This document shows positions 22,131 to 30,554 of a stretch of DNA of 64,000 nucleotides, piece after piece. Position 1 is the first letter of the stretch. Every line of letters begins with the position of its first letter. The stretch comes from Sphingobium arseniciresistens (GTDB taxonomy: Bacteria > Pseudomonadota > Alphaproteobacteria > Sphingomonadales > Sphingomonadaceae). A program made the position numbers and the translations under genes. The notes under the pieces are model-generated. The model was given only the letters and a program-made list of their open reading frames with translations. It did no database searches and was not told the DNA's origin. The stretch is taken from NCBI GenBank assembly GCA_029167225.1, contig JARFNK010000002.1, forward strand, positions 124,001 to 188,000, read 5' to 3'.

Positions 22131-22208
22131 ACGGGGAAGGGTGGTCCGGGGAGCGGGGGGAAATTGGAGTTGGCTGGGCAAGAGCCAGGGAGACGCCCAC
22201 GCCGGGCC

Positions 22209-22736
22209 TTAACGGCTTCCGTGACGCCGGGCTGAAGGCGTTGCCACATTGAGCGCAACGCCCGGCTGGATATCCCCTTCACGCGAGCCCGCTTGTCGAT
22301 GCGCGCGGCGGAGCGGCCTTTCCAGCGCCTCCCGCAGATCATAGACCCGGCCATCCTCTTCGTTCAGCACCACATCGCCGGAGCTTGGCACAGCTTGCTT
22401 GAACAGTGCGGCGATCCTTGCCTGATTGATGGCCCAGCGCTGCCGGCGATAGCGGCTGAGCGTGTAAAGCACGGTCGGCCAGAAGAGGGTGACGACGACA
22501 TCCTTGATCGTGTCGTCCCAGCGCCAGCCGCCGAAATAAAGCCGATCGATCACTTCGTTGCACAGCTCCGCCGCAATCACGACCTGCAACGCCATTATGG
22601 AGGCTCTTCTCGTCCTGAGCATCGTCTGCGTCACGACATAGATGGCAAGTCCGGCATTGATATGGGCGAGCGTGTCAGACCCCATCCAGATCGAGGCTGC
22701 TTCTGCGAAGGCATGATAGTCGGAGATGAGGTCCAT
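22209..22736 (-). CDS. Hypothetical membrane protein
   Basis: 175 residues. The first 110 contain about three hydrophobic helices (HINAGLAIYVVTQTML, MALQVVIAAELCNEVID, TIKDVVVTLFWPTVLYTL); the C-terminus is charged and basic. I do not recognise the family. It is transcribed against the genes around it and separates the PhyH gene from the neuB-type gene. It could be a phage-related or envelope accessory gene. Confidence 0.6.
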   Translation of the reverse strand: MDLISDYHAFAEAASIWMGSDTLAHINAGLAIYVVTQTMLRTRRASIMALQVVIAAELCNEVIDRLYFGGWRWDDTIKDVVVTLFWPTVLYTLSRYRRQRWAINQARIAALFKQAVPSSGDVVLNEEDGRVYDLREALERPLRRAHRQAGSREGDIQPGVALNVATPSARRHGSR

Positions 22737-23148
22737 GGCCTTCCAATGCCATTAAAGCCTTGAAAAACGCTTACCTTCGCCGTGGAGACTGCCAAAATCT
22801 GTGTAATTTGACTGAGGGTGACGGCCTCCATGATGATTTGTGTCGCTGAAATGGACCGAGATCATCGCTTTCATCCCAAGTAATCCGAGAGAATTTTGGC
22901 AGTGTCGGCCGGTTTCCACCAATATAGACATCATCTTTAATCGGTTTTGGTGTCAACTCCACTTTAACCATGAGGTGCTGCAGCGCAATAAATGGCGGCA
23001 CGGGGCGAGTGAAGGAACTGGTGTCCGAACCTGAGCGCCGGGAAGTTGCATGAAATTACGAACCCATTCGGGCGCGCACTGCCTTGCTCTGCGCGGAGTG
23101 AGAGGCTTTGCCCTGGGTGTTCGTGATTTTCTGCCCTGATCTGGGGGT
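22737..23148. other. 412-base low-GC intergenic region
   Basis: Noticeably richer in A/T than its surroundings, with an 11-bp inverted repeat (separate entry) and no frame longer than about 75 codons that resembles a protein. It lies between a minus-strand hypothetical gene and the neuB-type gene and therefore must contain the promoters of both. I see no convincing sigma-70 hexamer pair. Confidence 0.6.
22788..22903. repeat. 11-bp inverted repeat pair in low-GC spacer
   Basis: ACTGCCAAAAT at 22788-22798 and its exact reverse complement ATTTTGGCAGT at 22893-22903, 94 bases apart. Too short to call an insertion sequence; could be regulatory or the ends of a tiny decayed element. Confidence 0.6.
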
Positions 23149-25440
23149 GTGGACGTGATCATCGAGCATAATATCGGCCGGTTCGTGGTCTTTGGCGAAG
23201 ATCCTCTGCTCGCGGCGCTCCAGAAGATCAGCGCGAACAAGAGCGGCTTCGTCAGCGTTGTTTCGGAGCAGGGGCGCCTGCTGGGGATGCTGACCGACGG
23301 CGACATCCGCCGCTGGCTCACGGAGACGGACGCAATCGATCTTGAGCGGGCTGCGTCCAGCGTTGCCAATGCGCAGGTCACGGCCCTGTCCGTCGATGCG
23401 CCGCCCGAAGAGGTGATGGCGCGCTTTTCCGACAAGGTGCGCGCGATACCGCTGACCGATGGCTATGGCCGGCTGGTGGCCATCGCCCTGCCGGGCCGCA
23501 AGGAACTGACCATCGGCAACCGCCTGATCGGGCCGGACCAGCCGACGTTCATCATCGCGGAGATCGGCAACAACCATAATGGCGACCCGGACCTCGCCCG
23601 CCGGCTGATCGACCTCGCGGCCGATGCGGGCGCGGATTGCGCGAAGTTCCAGATGCGCGACGTCAAGAGCCTGTACCGGGGCGGCGGCAGCGCGGACGAC
23701 GCCACGCAGGATCTGGGCGCGCAATATACGCTCGACCTGCTGGCGCGCTTCAACCTGGCGCCGGATGTCCTGTTCGACCTGTTCGACTATAGCCGCAGCC
23801 GCGGGATGGAGCCGATGTGCACCCCCTGGGACGAAGTGAGCCTGGGCTTGCTCGAAGGCTATGGGATACAGGCCTATAAGGTCGCCTCTGCCGATATCAC
23901 CAACCATGACCTGCTTGCAGCCATGGCGCGGACTGGCAAGCCGCTGATCTGTTCCACCGGCATGGCCAGCGAGGCGGAACTGCGGGAAAGCGTTGCCCTG
24001 CTGCGCGGCGCGGGCACCGCCTTCGCGCTGCTCCACTGCAATTCCACTTATCCCGCGCCCTACAAGGACGTGAACCTCAATTATATCAAGCGGCTGGCGG
24101 AGATCGGCGATTGCCCCATCGGCTATTCCGGGCATGAGCGCGGCTGGACCGTGCCGCTGGCGTCTGTGGCGATGGGCGCGTGCATCATCGAGAAGCACTT
24201 CACCGTGGATCGCGGCATGGAAGGCAACGACCACAAGGTCTCGCTGCTGCCCGATGAGCTGGCGGCGATGGTCGAAGGTATCCGCGCCATCGAGGAATCC
24301 CGTGGGTCGGGCGCGGCGCGCGTGATGACCCAGGGCGAGATGATGAACCGCGAGATCCTGGCGAAGAGCCTCTATGCAGCGGCGGACATTCGCCGCGGGA
24401 CGGTCATCACCGACGCCATGCTTGCGGTGAAAAGTCCGGGGCAGGGGATCCAGCCCAATCGCCGCGCAGAGTTGGTCGGGCGGGTTGCCATCCGTGACGT
24501 GCAGGCCGGCACGCCCTTCTTCCCGTCCGATCTTGCCGACGATGCGATCGAGGCGCGCGACTATGCGTTCGACCGGCCATGGGGCCTGCCGGTCCGCTGG
24601 CACGATCATCGCGCGATGCTGGAGCGATCGAACCTCGACCTGCTCGAATATCACCTGTCCTACAAGGATATGGACGCCGATCTGGGCGACTGGTTTTCCG
24701 ACGTCCTGCCGGTGGATTTCGCGGTGCACTCGCCCGAACTGTTCAAGGGCGACCATATCCTCGACCTCGCCTCGCCCGACGACGCCTATCGCGAGCGCTC
24801 CATCGCCGAACTGCAGCGGGTGGTCGACCTCACCCGCGCCCTCAAGAAATGGCACAGCCATTCGGGTCGCCCCGTCATCATCACCACCATGGGCGGTTTT
24901 TCCACCGCTCGGGCCTTCCCGGTCGCGGAGCGCGCCGCGCTCTATGCCCGGATGGAGGAGGCGCTGAGCCGCATCGATGCGGAGGGCGTGGAGATCATTC
25001 CGCAGACCATGCCGCCCTTCCCATGGCATTTCGGCGGCCAGAGTTTCCACAATCTGTTCATGGATCCCGACGAGATCCTGTCCTTCTGCCGCCGCAACCG
25101 CATGCGGGTGTGCCTCGACATTTCCCACTCCCAGCTGGCCTGCAACCATTTCAACTGGTCGATGACCGAGTTTTGCGAAAAGGTCGGCCCGGTCACGGCG
25201 CATCTCCACATCGTCGATGCGGAGGGCGTGGATGGAGAAGGCCTTCAGATCGGTGAGGGCAGCGTCGATTTCGCGTTGCTCGCCCGCATCCTGTCACGCA
25301 CCTGCCCGAAGGCGAGCTTCGTGCCGGAAGTGTGGCAGGGCCATAAGGATGGCGGCGCGGGCTTCTGGTTTGCGCTCGACAAGCTGGAGCCATGGTTCGG
25401 CGGGCGATCCAATCTCGCTTCCATGACGGCGGTGGTCTGA
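23149..25440 (+). CDS. CBS-NeuB-SAF-TIM-barrel fusion: nonulosonic acid synthase
   Basis: 763 residues, about twice the usual NeuB length. Order: a pair of CBS domains (residues 1-115; LLGMLTDGDIRRWL is the typical motif), a NeuB synthase domain (120-370; FIIAEIGNNHNGD, AGADCAKFQMRD, YPAPYKDVNLN, GYSGHERGW, IIEKHFTVDRGMEGNDHKVS), a SAF antifreeze-like domain (about 400-465; DIRRGTVITDAML...SPGQGI), then a 300-residue sugar-phosphate isomerase/epimerase-like TIM barrel (CLDISHSQLACNHF, HLHIVDAEG). NeuB enzymes condense phosphoenolpyruvate with an N-acetylated hexosamine to make sialic, legionaminic or pseudaminic acid; which one is not resolved here. The start is GTG at 23149. It overlaps nothing but is followed after 2 bases by the neuA-type gene. 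Confidence 0.88.
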   Translation: MDVIIEHNIGRFVVFGEDPLLAALQKISANKSGFVSVVSEQGRLLGMLTDGDIRRWLTETDAIDLERAASSVANAQVTALSVDAPPEEVMARFSDKVRAIPLTDGYGRLVAIALPGRKELTIGNRLIGPDQPTFIIAEIGNNHNGDPDLARRLIDLAADAGADCAKFQMRDVKSLYRGGGSADDATQDLGAQYTLDLLARFNLAPDVLFDLFDYSRSRGMEPMCTPWDEVSLGLLEGYGIQAYKVASADITNHDLLAAMARTGKPLICSTGMASEAELRESVALLRGAGTAFALLHCNSTYPAPYKDVNLNYIKRLAEIGDCPIGYSGHERGWTVPLASVAMGACIIEKHFTVDRGMEGNDHKVSLLPDELAAMVEGIRAIEESRGSGAARVMTQGEMMNREILAKSLYAAADIRRGTVITDAMLAVKSPGQGIQPNRRAELVGRVAIRDVQAGTPFFPSDLADDAIEARDYAFDRPWGLPVRWHDHRAMLERSNLDLLEYHLSYKDMDADLGDWFSDVLPVDFAVHSPELFKGDHILDLASPDDAYRERSIAELQRVVDLTRALKKWHSHSGRPVIITTMGGFSTARAFPVAERAALYARMEEALSRIDAEGVEIIPQTMPPFPWHFGGQSFHNLFMDPDEILSFCRRNRMRVCLDISHSQLACNHFNWSMTEFCEKVGPVTAHLHIVDAEGVDGEGLQIGEGSVDFALLARILSRTCPKASFVPEVWQGHKDGGAGFWFALDKLEPWFGGRSNLASMTAVV

Positions 25441-25442
25441 CG

Positions 25443-26204
25443 ATGGCCGTGGCTGTCAACAGCGGGGAGGTGCTTGCCCTGGTCCTTGGCCGGGGCGGGT
25501 CGAAGGGGCTGCCAGGCAAGAATGTGAAGCCGCTGGGCGGCGCGCCGCTGATCGCCTGGGCCGTGGCCGTCGGCCGGTGCGCGGCATCGGTCGATCGCAC
25601 GCTCTGTTCCACCGACGACACCGACATCCGTGAGACGGCAAGCCATTATGGCGCGGAAACGCCCTTCCTGCGGCCCGCAGCGCTGGCGCAGGATGGATCG
25701 ACCGACCTCGACGTGTTTCGCCATGCGCTGGAATGGCTGGGCGAACATGAGCAGGCCGTTCCCGAATTCGTGGTGCAGCTGCGCCCGACGACGCCGTTCC
25801 GCCACCCCGAATGGATCGACGCGGCGGTGGCGAAGATGAAGGATGAGCCCGGCATTTCCTGCGTGCGCTCCGTCGCGCCTGCGCCCCAGACGCCTTACAA
25901 GATGTGGCGCCGGGAAGAAGACGGGCGGTTGCAGTCGCTGCTCGATCTGGATGGCGTGGCGGAAGCCTATAATATGCCGCGCCAGAAGCTGCCGCCGGTC
26001 TATTGGCATACGGGCCAGATCGACGTCATCCGTGCCGAAACTATCCTGTCCGGATCGATGACCGGCGCGATCATCCATGCGCTGGAGGTGCCTGCGGACA
26101 GCGCGATCGACATCGACCACGAGATCGATTTCCAGTTCGCGGAGCTGGCATTCGAGCAGCAGATGGCGCCCAGCCTGCGGAAGTGGATCGCCGCCCATGC
26201 TTGA
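25443..26204 (+). CDS. NeuA-type CMP-nonulosonate (acylneuraminate) cytidylyltransferase
   Basis: 253 residues. The nucleotide-binding motif LALVLGRGGSKGLPGKN and the later VVQLRPTTPFRHPE block are diagnostic of the CMP-NeuAc synthetase family. It activates the acid made by the neighbouring NeuB-type enzyme as a CMP-sugar. ATG at 25443 gives the canonical family start, 2 bases after the previous stop; an in-frame upstream start at 25392 lies within that gene. It overlaps the next gene by 8 bases. Confidence 0.87.
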   Translation: MAVAVNSGEVLALVLGRGGSKGLPGKNVKPLGGAPLIAWAVAVGRCAASVDRTLCSTDDTDIRETASHYGAETPFLRPAALAQDGSTDLDVFRHALEWLGEHEQAVPEFVVQLRPTTPFRHPEWIDAAVAKMKDEPGISCVRSVAPAPQTPYKMWRREEDGRLQSLLDLDGVAEAYNMPRQKLPPVYWHTGQIDVIRAETILSGSMTGAIIHALEVPADSAIDIDHEIDFQFAELAFEQQMAPSLRKWIAAHA

Positions 26205-27057
26205 TCCCTCCCGGCGGCTGGCGATCGTGATCGTCAATTATTTCAAGGCCGATCGCATCCTTGAAAATGTGCAGGCCCTGACCCGGCAAACCATCGCGCC
26301 GCTGCTGCGGGTGGTGGTGGTGGACAACAGCGCGGACGAGGCAGAGCGCGTGCATCTGCGTGCGGGCCTCCCCGAAACGGCGCAACTCATCATCCTGCCG
26401 CGCAATCTGGGCTATTCGCGCGGGGTCAACCTGGCAGCGCTTAATGCCCGGCCGTTCGAGGACATCCTGCTGCTCAACCCGGACATCGTGCTGGACGAGC
26501 CCCATGCGCTGGAAACGCTGCTGAACGAGTTCCACGGCCAGCGCAGGATCGGCGTCATGGCGGCGCTGCAGAGCAATGACGATGGCACGCCGGTCGAAGT
26601 GGCCAGGCGCTTCCCCAATCTGGTCAAGCAGGTGCTGCGGCGCCTGAAGCCCGGTGCCTATACCGATCATGACGTGCTGCAACCGCTGCTGGAACGGCCC
26701 TTGTCGGGGATGCTGGACGTCGACTGGGTCCAGTCCTCCTTCACGCTGGTTCGCGGTGACATCTGGGAACGGCTCGGCGGGCTGGACGAGAGCTATGAAA
26801 TCTTCATGGCCGATGTCGCGCTCTGCCAGGCCGTCCATGCGCTGGGCTATCGCGTGGTGGTGTCCTCCGCCGTCACCGTGCGGGCGGATGGCCTGCGCGC
26901 GAGCCAGGGCGGGCTGGGCGCCGTCTTCCACAGCCGGGCGCTGCGGGTGCATGTGCGTGACGCCGTGAAATACCAACTGCGCAACATCTTCCGGCTGCCC
27001 AGGCGCAACCCGGTGCATATCAGTGCCCCGCTCGATACGGACGCGATATGGCATTGA
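26197..27057 (+). CDS. Family 2 glycosyltransferase (rhamnosyltransferase-like)
   Basis: 286 residues, GT-A fold. The N-terminal VIVNYFKADRI and VVVVDNSADEAE, then LLLNPDIVLDEP (DxD-like region) and the acceptor-site motif GGLDESYEIFMADVALC match the WbbL/rhamnosyltransferase-like GT2 group. Donor and acceptor not assignable. The start ATG at 26197 overlaps the NeuA-type gene (ATGCTTGA) and its end overlaps the flippase by 10 bases. Confidence 0.83.
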   Translation: MLDPSRRLAIVIVNYFKADRILENVQALTRQTIAPLLRVVVVDNSADEAERVHLRAGLPETAQLIILPRNLGYSRGVNLAALNARPFEDILLLNPDIVLDEPHALETLLNEFHGQRRIGVMAALQSNDDGTPVEVARRFPNLVKQVLRRLKPGAYTDHDVLQPLLERPLSGMLDVDWVQSSFTLVRGDIWERLGGLDESYEIFMADVALCQAVHALGYRVVVSSAVTVRADGLRASQGGLGAVFHSRALRVHVRDAVKYQLRNIFRLPRRNPVHISAPLDTDAIWH

Positions 27058-28298
27058 AGTCATTCCGCGCGCTCTCCGGCTTCGGATTGCGATCGGCATC
27101 ACTGGGCAGTCGCTTCGTCTTCACAGTGTTCGCTGCGCTCTGGATGACACCCACGGATTTCGGCATTTACGGGCTGGTCGCCAGCGCGTCGGCCATCATC
27201 GTCCAGCTTGTCGGGCTCGAAGCCTATCAGGTGACCCTGCGCGGCATTTCCAAATCGGGGGTGACGGCACAGACCCTTGCTGATCGCGCCTGTTATGGCC
27301 GGTTCATCGGACTGGCGGCGATCGCGGCGGGGCTTTGCGGAGTGATCTTCTCCCTGTGGTTCCACTGGTCGCCATGGCTCATGGCGCTGACTGCCGCCGT
27401 GTGCATGGCCGAATATATCGGGACGGAGGCAACGCGCATCCTGGTGTCCGAACAACGGCCGGAGTCCGCCATGTTCAGCATTTCGCTGCGCTACCTGCCC
27501 TGGAACCTCGGCATGCCGCTGCTTGGCTTCTTCAACCTCATTCCCCGGCACTGGTCGGCGGAAACGGTGTTGCTGTGCTGGTTCCTCTGTTCTGCCGGCG
27601 GCTGCCTGTTCCTGCTGCAGGTGAGCCATCGCTATATCGCCCGCCTCCAGGGGGCCTTCGGTGATTGGGCGAGCGCCTTGCTGCGACAGGTGCCGCGCTG
27701 GGTGGTGATCGGCATCGCATGGCGCTTCCTGGAAACCGGGATCAGGATCGTTCCGGGCGTGATGATCGACGAGAAGGCCACGGGGCACTTCATTTTCTTC
27801 GCGACCCTAGCCTCGATCGGATCGACGGGGCTCAAGGCGGCGGTAGAGCCCTTCTGGTTCGTGCGGATGATCCGCGGCGAGAGTGGAAGGCAGGCGCGGC
27901 GCGAATATGCCTTGATCACCTGCATGTGGCTGGTGCCGGCATCCTTGCTGTCCGCCGCGATCGTCTATGGCAGCGTGCGCTTCGGCGGGCGGATCGTTAC
28001 GCCGGCCGATGTCGCGATGTTCGCCCTGCTGATTGCCTCGTGCGGGTGCCTGGCATTGTCGCAAATCCCTCATTTCGCGCTCTATGCGCAGGAAGCGGAC
28101 CAGGCGATCGAGCGGGTGTCCGCGCTGGCCATGCTGGTCGGCCTGATCGCTTGCCCGCTTGGCACCTATGCCTTCGGGCTGGTCGGCACGGCGATGGGCG
28201 CATTGACCGGCAGCGTCGTGCTGCTGGCGGGAAAGACGCTCGCCGCAATGGCGCTGCGTGAGCCAGGGCAGCGGGGGGCGGGCACCTATGTCGTGTGA
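27048..28298 (+). CDS. Wzx-type oligosaccharide flippase (putative)
   Basis: 416 residues with about 12 hydrophobic segments, starting SFRALSGFGLRSASLGSRFV and including VASASAIIVQLVGLEAYQV, features of the MATE/MOP polysaccharide flippase group. It would turn the lipid-linked repeat unit to the periplasmic face for the polymerase encoded on the minus arm. It closes the neuB-neuA-GT2-wzx cluster before a 141-base gap containing nested inverted repeats. Confidence 0.8.
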   Translation: MALKSFRALSGFGLRSASLGSRFVFTVFAALWMTPTDFGIYGLVASASAIIVQLVGLEAYQVTLRGISKSGVTAQTLADRACYGRFIGLAAIAAGLCGVIFSLWFHWSPWLMALTAAVCMAEYIGTEATRILVSEQRPESAMFSISLRYLPWNLGMPLLGFFNLIPRHWSAETVLLCWFLCSAGGCLFLLQVSHRYIARLQGAFGDWASALLRQVPRWVVIGIAWRFLETGIRIVPGVMIDEKATGHFIFFATLASIGSTGLKAAVEPFWFVRMIRGESGRQARREYALITCMWLVPASLLSAAIVYGSVRFGGRIVTPADVAMFALLIASCGCLALSQIPHFALYAQEADQAIERVSALAMLVGLIACPLGTYAFGLVGTAMGALTGSVVLLAGKTLAAMALREPGQRGAGTYVV

Positions 28299-28316
28299 GC
28301 ATTTTCCCGTTGTCCC

Positions 28317-28393
28317 GCGTCCGGCGTTCTTTGACGCCCCGAAGCAGAACCCCGCATCTTACCCCAGAATGCGGGGCGAAGGGCGCCGGACGC
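28317..28393 (+). repeat. Nested inverted repeats between wzx and wza-type genes
   Basis: Outer arms GCGTCCGGCG (28317-28326) and CGCCGGACGC (28384-28393), perfect 10 bp; inner arms CCCCGCAT (28350-28357) and ATGCGGGG (28369-28376), perfect 8 bp. No T run follows. As RNA this would be a large two-level hairpin, 46 bases before the next start codon. Confidence 0.8.
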
Positions 28394-28439
28394 ATCCCGT
28401 TTCCGACACGACGCAGAGGCTGGCCATAGGGGCAGGACG

Positions 28440-29066
28440 ATGATGAAAGCGCTTTTCCGATCTTTCGCTTTGGCGGCTTGTCTTGGGCTATCGTCCACGG
28501 CGGTTCATGCACAGGGCAGCGGTGGGGCTGTGTCCTCCCCGGTGGCGGCGATGTCTCAGGCGTCGATCCCGTCCTTCGCTGCGGGGCACGCGACAGTCGA
28601 GACGGACGAGGCCTATATGCTCGGCACCGGCGACAGGGTGCGCATGCTGGTGTTCAACGTGCCCAGCATATCGGGCGAGTTCATCGTCAGCGATGCCGGC
28701 ACGCTTTCGCTGCCGCTGGTCGGGGACATCCCGGCAGGTGGTAAAAGCGTGAAGGCCGTGCGGGAGGCGATCACCAACGAACTGGCGAACGGATATCTGC
28801 GCGATCCGCGCATCAGCCTGGAAGTGCTGACCTATCGTCCCTTCTACATCCTGGGCGAAGTGCAGAAGCCCGGCGATTATCCCTATTCCAACAAGCTGAC
28901 GGTGATGCAGGCGATCGCGAAGGCATCCGGCTTCACCTACAGCGCGGCGAAGGGGAAGGTTTTCATCAAGAATGCTAATGAGCCGGGCGAGAAGAAGCTT
29001 CGGCTGACCCCGGAACTGATGGTCCAGCCGGGCGACACGATCCGCGTGATCGAGCGACATTTCTAG
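28440..29066 (+). CDS. Wza-like polysaccharide export protein
   Basis: 208 residues with a signal peptide (LAACLGLSSTAVHAQ) and no lipobox at the mature start. A Poly_export domain (YMLGTGDRVRMLVFN...TLSLPLVGDIPAGG) is followed by a single SLBB-type domain (FYILGEVQKPGDYPY). Shorter than E. coli Wza and lacking the C-terminal outer-membrane helix, so it resembles the periplasmic/outer-membrane exporters of sphingan-type clusters that work with a partner barrel, likely the next gene. ATG at 28440 with an AGGGGCAGGA ribosome binding site upstream. Confidence 0.85.
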   Translation: MMKALFRSFALAACLGLSSTAVHAQGSGGAVSSPVAAMSQASIPSFAAGHATVETDEAYMLGTGDRVRMLVFNVPSISGEFIVSDAGTLSLPLVGDIPAGGKSVKAVREAITNELANGYLRDPRISLEVLTYRPFYILGEVQKPGDYPYSNKLTVMQAIAKASGFTYSAAKGKVFIKNANEPGEKKLRLTPELMVQPGDTIRVIERHF

Positions 29067-29070
29067 GGGC

Positions 29071-30540
29071 GTGGCGATCACCGTGGACCGCATACGGACA
29101 AAGGCACTGCTTTCACGAGGGGGAGTGAAGCGGGGAGGCGGCCTTGCGCCTGCCACCCCGCTTATTTTCGGGCGCACGAGCGCGGGTGTGGCACATGCGC
29201 TGCGTGCCGATGTGCCTTCATCCCGTCGACGCGCAGGATTGCCCGGATCGGGCTGGGCATGGTGCTTCCTCATCCTCACATTGCCCATCGCGTGGCAGGA
29301 CAGGGCTCTGGCACAGATCCAGCGGACGCCGGCGGAATCGCCCATTCCCTTCGATTATGATGTCGGACGCAACATTGCCGTGCTGGATCGCGAGCGGCCG
29401 GAATTACAGGCGACGGGGCTGAAATTCGGTCGCTTCACCCTGTTGCCATCTCTGGATGTCGGGTCCGAAATATCCAGCAACGTCTATTCGACGCGGACCG
29501 GCGCGGTCAGCGATCTGTCGCTGACCGCGGCACCGGCATTCACGGTTCGGTCCAACTGGCAGCGGCATTATCTGCGCTTGCGGGGGAGCGGCAATTTCGT
29601 TCGCTTCGCTAAGGAAGATCTGCGCGATCAGGATGGCTGGAACCTGAGCGCCAGCGGGATCGCGCAGATCGGGAAAGACGTGCAGCTTTATGGCGACGGC
29701 GGCGCGGCGCGGCTGTTTGAGACGCGCTTTGCCGGCGCAACGCCGGAAAATGCGGCATCGCCAGTGCCGTTCGACCGGCGCTTCGCCGCGGCGCGCGCGC
29801 GCTATGCGGCTGGCCGGGTGAGCCTTGGGATCGCCGCCGACATTTACGACTATGATTTCCAGGATATCCGGCTGTTCGACGGGCAGCGGGCAAGCCAGGA
29901 TTCGCGCGATCGTTTCGAAAAGCGGGCGAGTGCGCAGGTCGCCTGGCGGCTCAACGAGGCTGCTGGCGTCTTCGTCCAGGCGACCTGGCTGGATACGCAC
30001 TATGATCAGCCTCTGCCGGGGGGACAGCCCAATCGCGATTCCCGGTCATTGCGGGGGCTGGGTGGCGTCAGCATCGACATGGCGGGCATTTTGCGTGGCA
30101 GCCTGGGCCTTGGCTATGAGAGGCGTCGCTATGATGCTGCCGTCTATACCGATATTTCGGGCCTGTCGGTTGAAAGCCAGGTCGAGCTGTTCCTGAGCTC
30201 CATCACCACGATGACTGTGGGTGCGCGCCGCCTTTTCCGCGATTCCAACATCGTGGGCAGCAGCGGCTTCGTGGCGACCGGCGCGTCGCTGCGGATCGAC
30301 CATGAGCTGTTCCGCTATGTGCTGCTCTATCTGGGCGCCGATTATGAGCGCGACCGGTATCGCGGCATCGAGAGTTCGGCGCGGATCATGCGGGTGTCCG
30401 GCGGCGGGCGGTACAACTTCAACCGCTGGCTCTCGCTGCGCGGTGAAATCTCGCATGGCCAGCGGCACAGCCGGGGCGTGCCGAACGGTCCCTATTTCGC
30501 GGAGACGCGCGGTCTCCTGAGCCTCACCCTGCAACGGTAA
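29071..30540 (+). CDS. Outer-membrane beta-barrel protein of the polysaccharide locus
   Basis: 489 residues. A hydrophobic export segment (WCFLILTLPIAW, ending DRALAQ near residue 82) comes after an unusually long N-terminus, so the true start may be later than the GTG at 29071 (GTG at 29083 is an alternative). The mature part alternates polar and hydrophobic residues in many strands (FTLLPSLDVGSEISSNVY, GSLGLGYERRRYD) and ends in an aromatic/hydrophobic strand (RGLLSLTLQR), typical of the BBP2-type putative porins found beside Wza/Wzc genes in sphingomonads. Probably the outer-membrane channel or assembly partner for polymer export. Confidence 0.75.
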   Translation: MAITVDRIRTKALLSRGGVKRGGGLAPATPLIFGRTSAGVAHALRADVPSSRRRAGLPGSGWAWCFLILTLPIAWQDRALAQIQRTPAESPIPFDYDVGRNIAVLDRERPELQATGLKFGRFTLLPSLDVGSEISSNVYSTRTGAVSDLSLTAAPAFTVRSNWQRHYLRLRGSGNFVRFAKEDLRDQDGWNLSASGIAQIGKDVQLYGDGGAARLFETRFAGATPENAASPVPFDRRFAAARARYAAGRVSLGIAADIYDYDFQDIRLFDGQRASQDSRDRFEKRASAQVAWRLNEAAGVFVQATWLDTHYDQPLPGGQPNRDSRSLRGLGGVSIDMAGILRGSLGLGYERRRYDAAVYTDISGLSVESQVELFLSSITTMTVGARRLFRDSNIVGSSGFVATGASLRIDHELFRYVLLYLGADYERDRYRGIESSARIMRVSGGGRYNFNRWLSLRGEISHGQRHSRGVPNGPYFAETRGLLSLTLQR

Positions 30541-30554
30541 AGACGGGCGGATCT

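Noticed and set aside
23056-25209. 717-codon open frame antisense to the NeuB-type fusion
   Set aside because: Shadow of a strongly supported gene with CBS, NeuB and SAF motifs.
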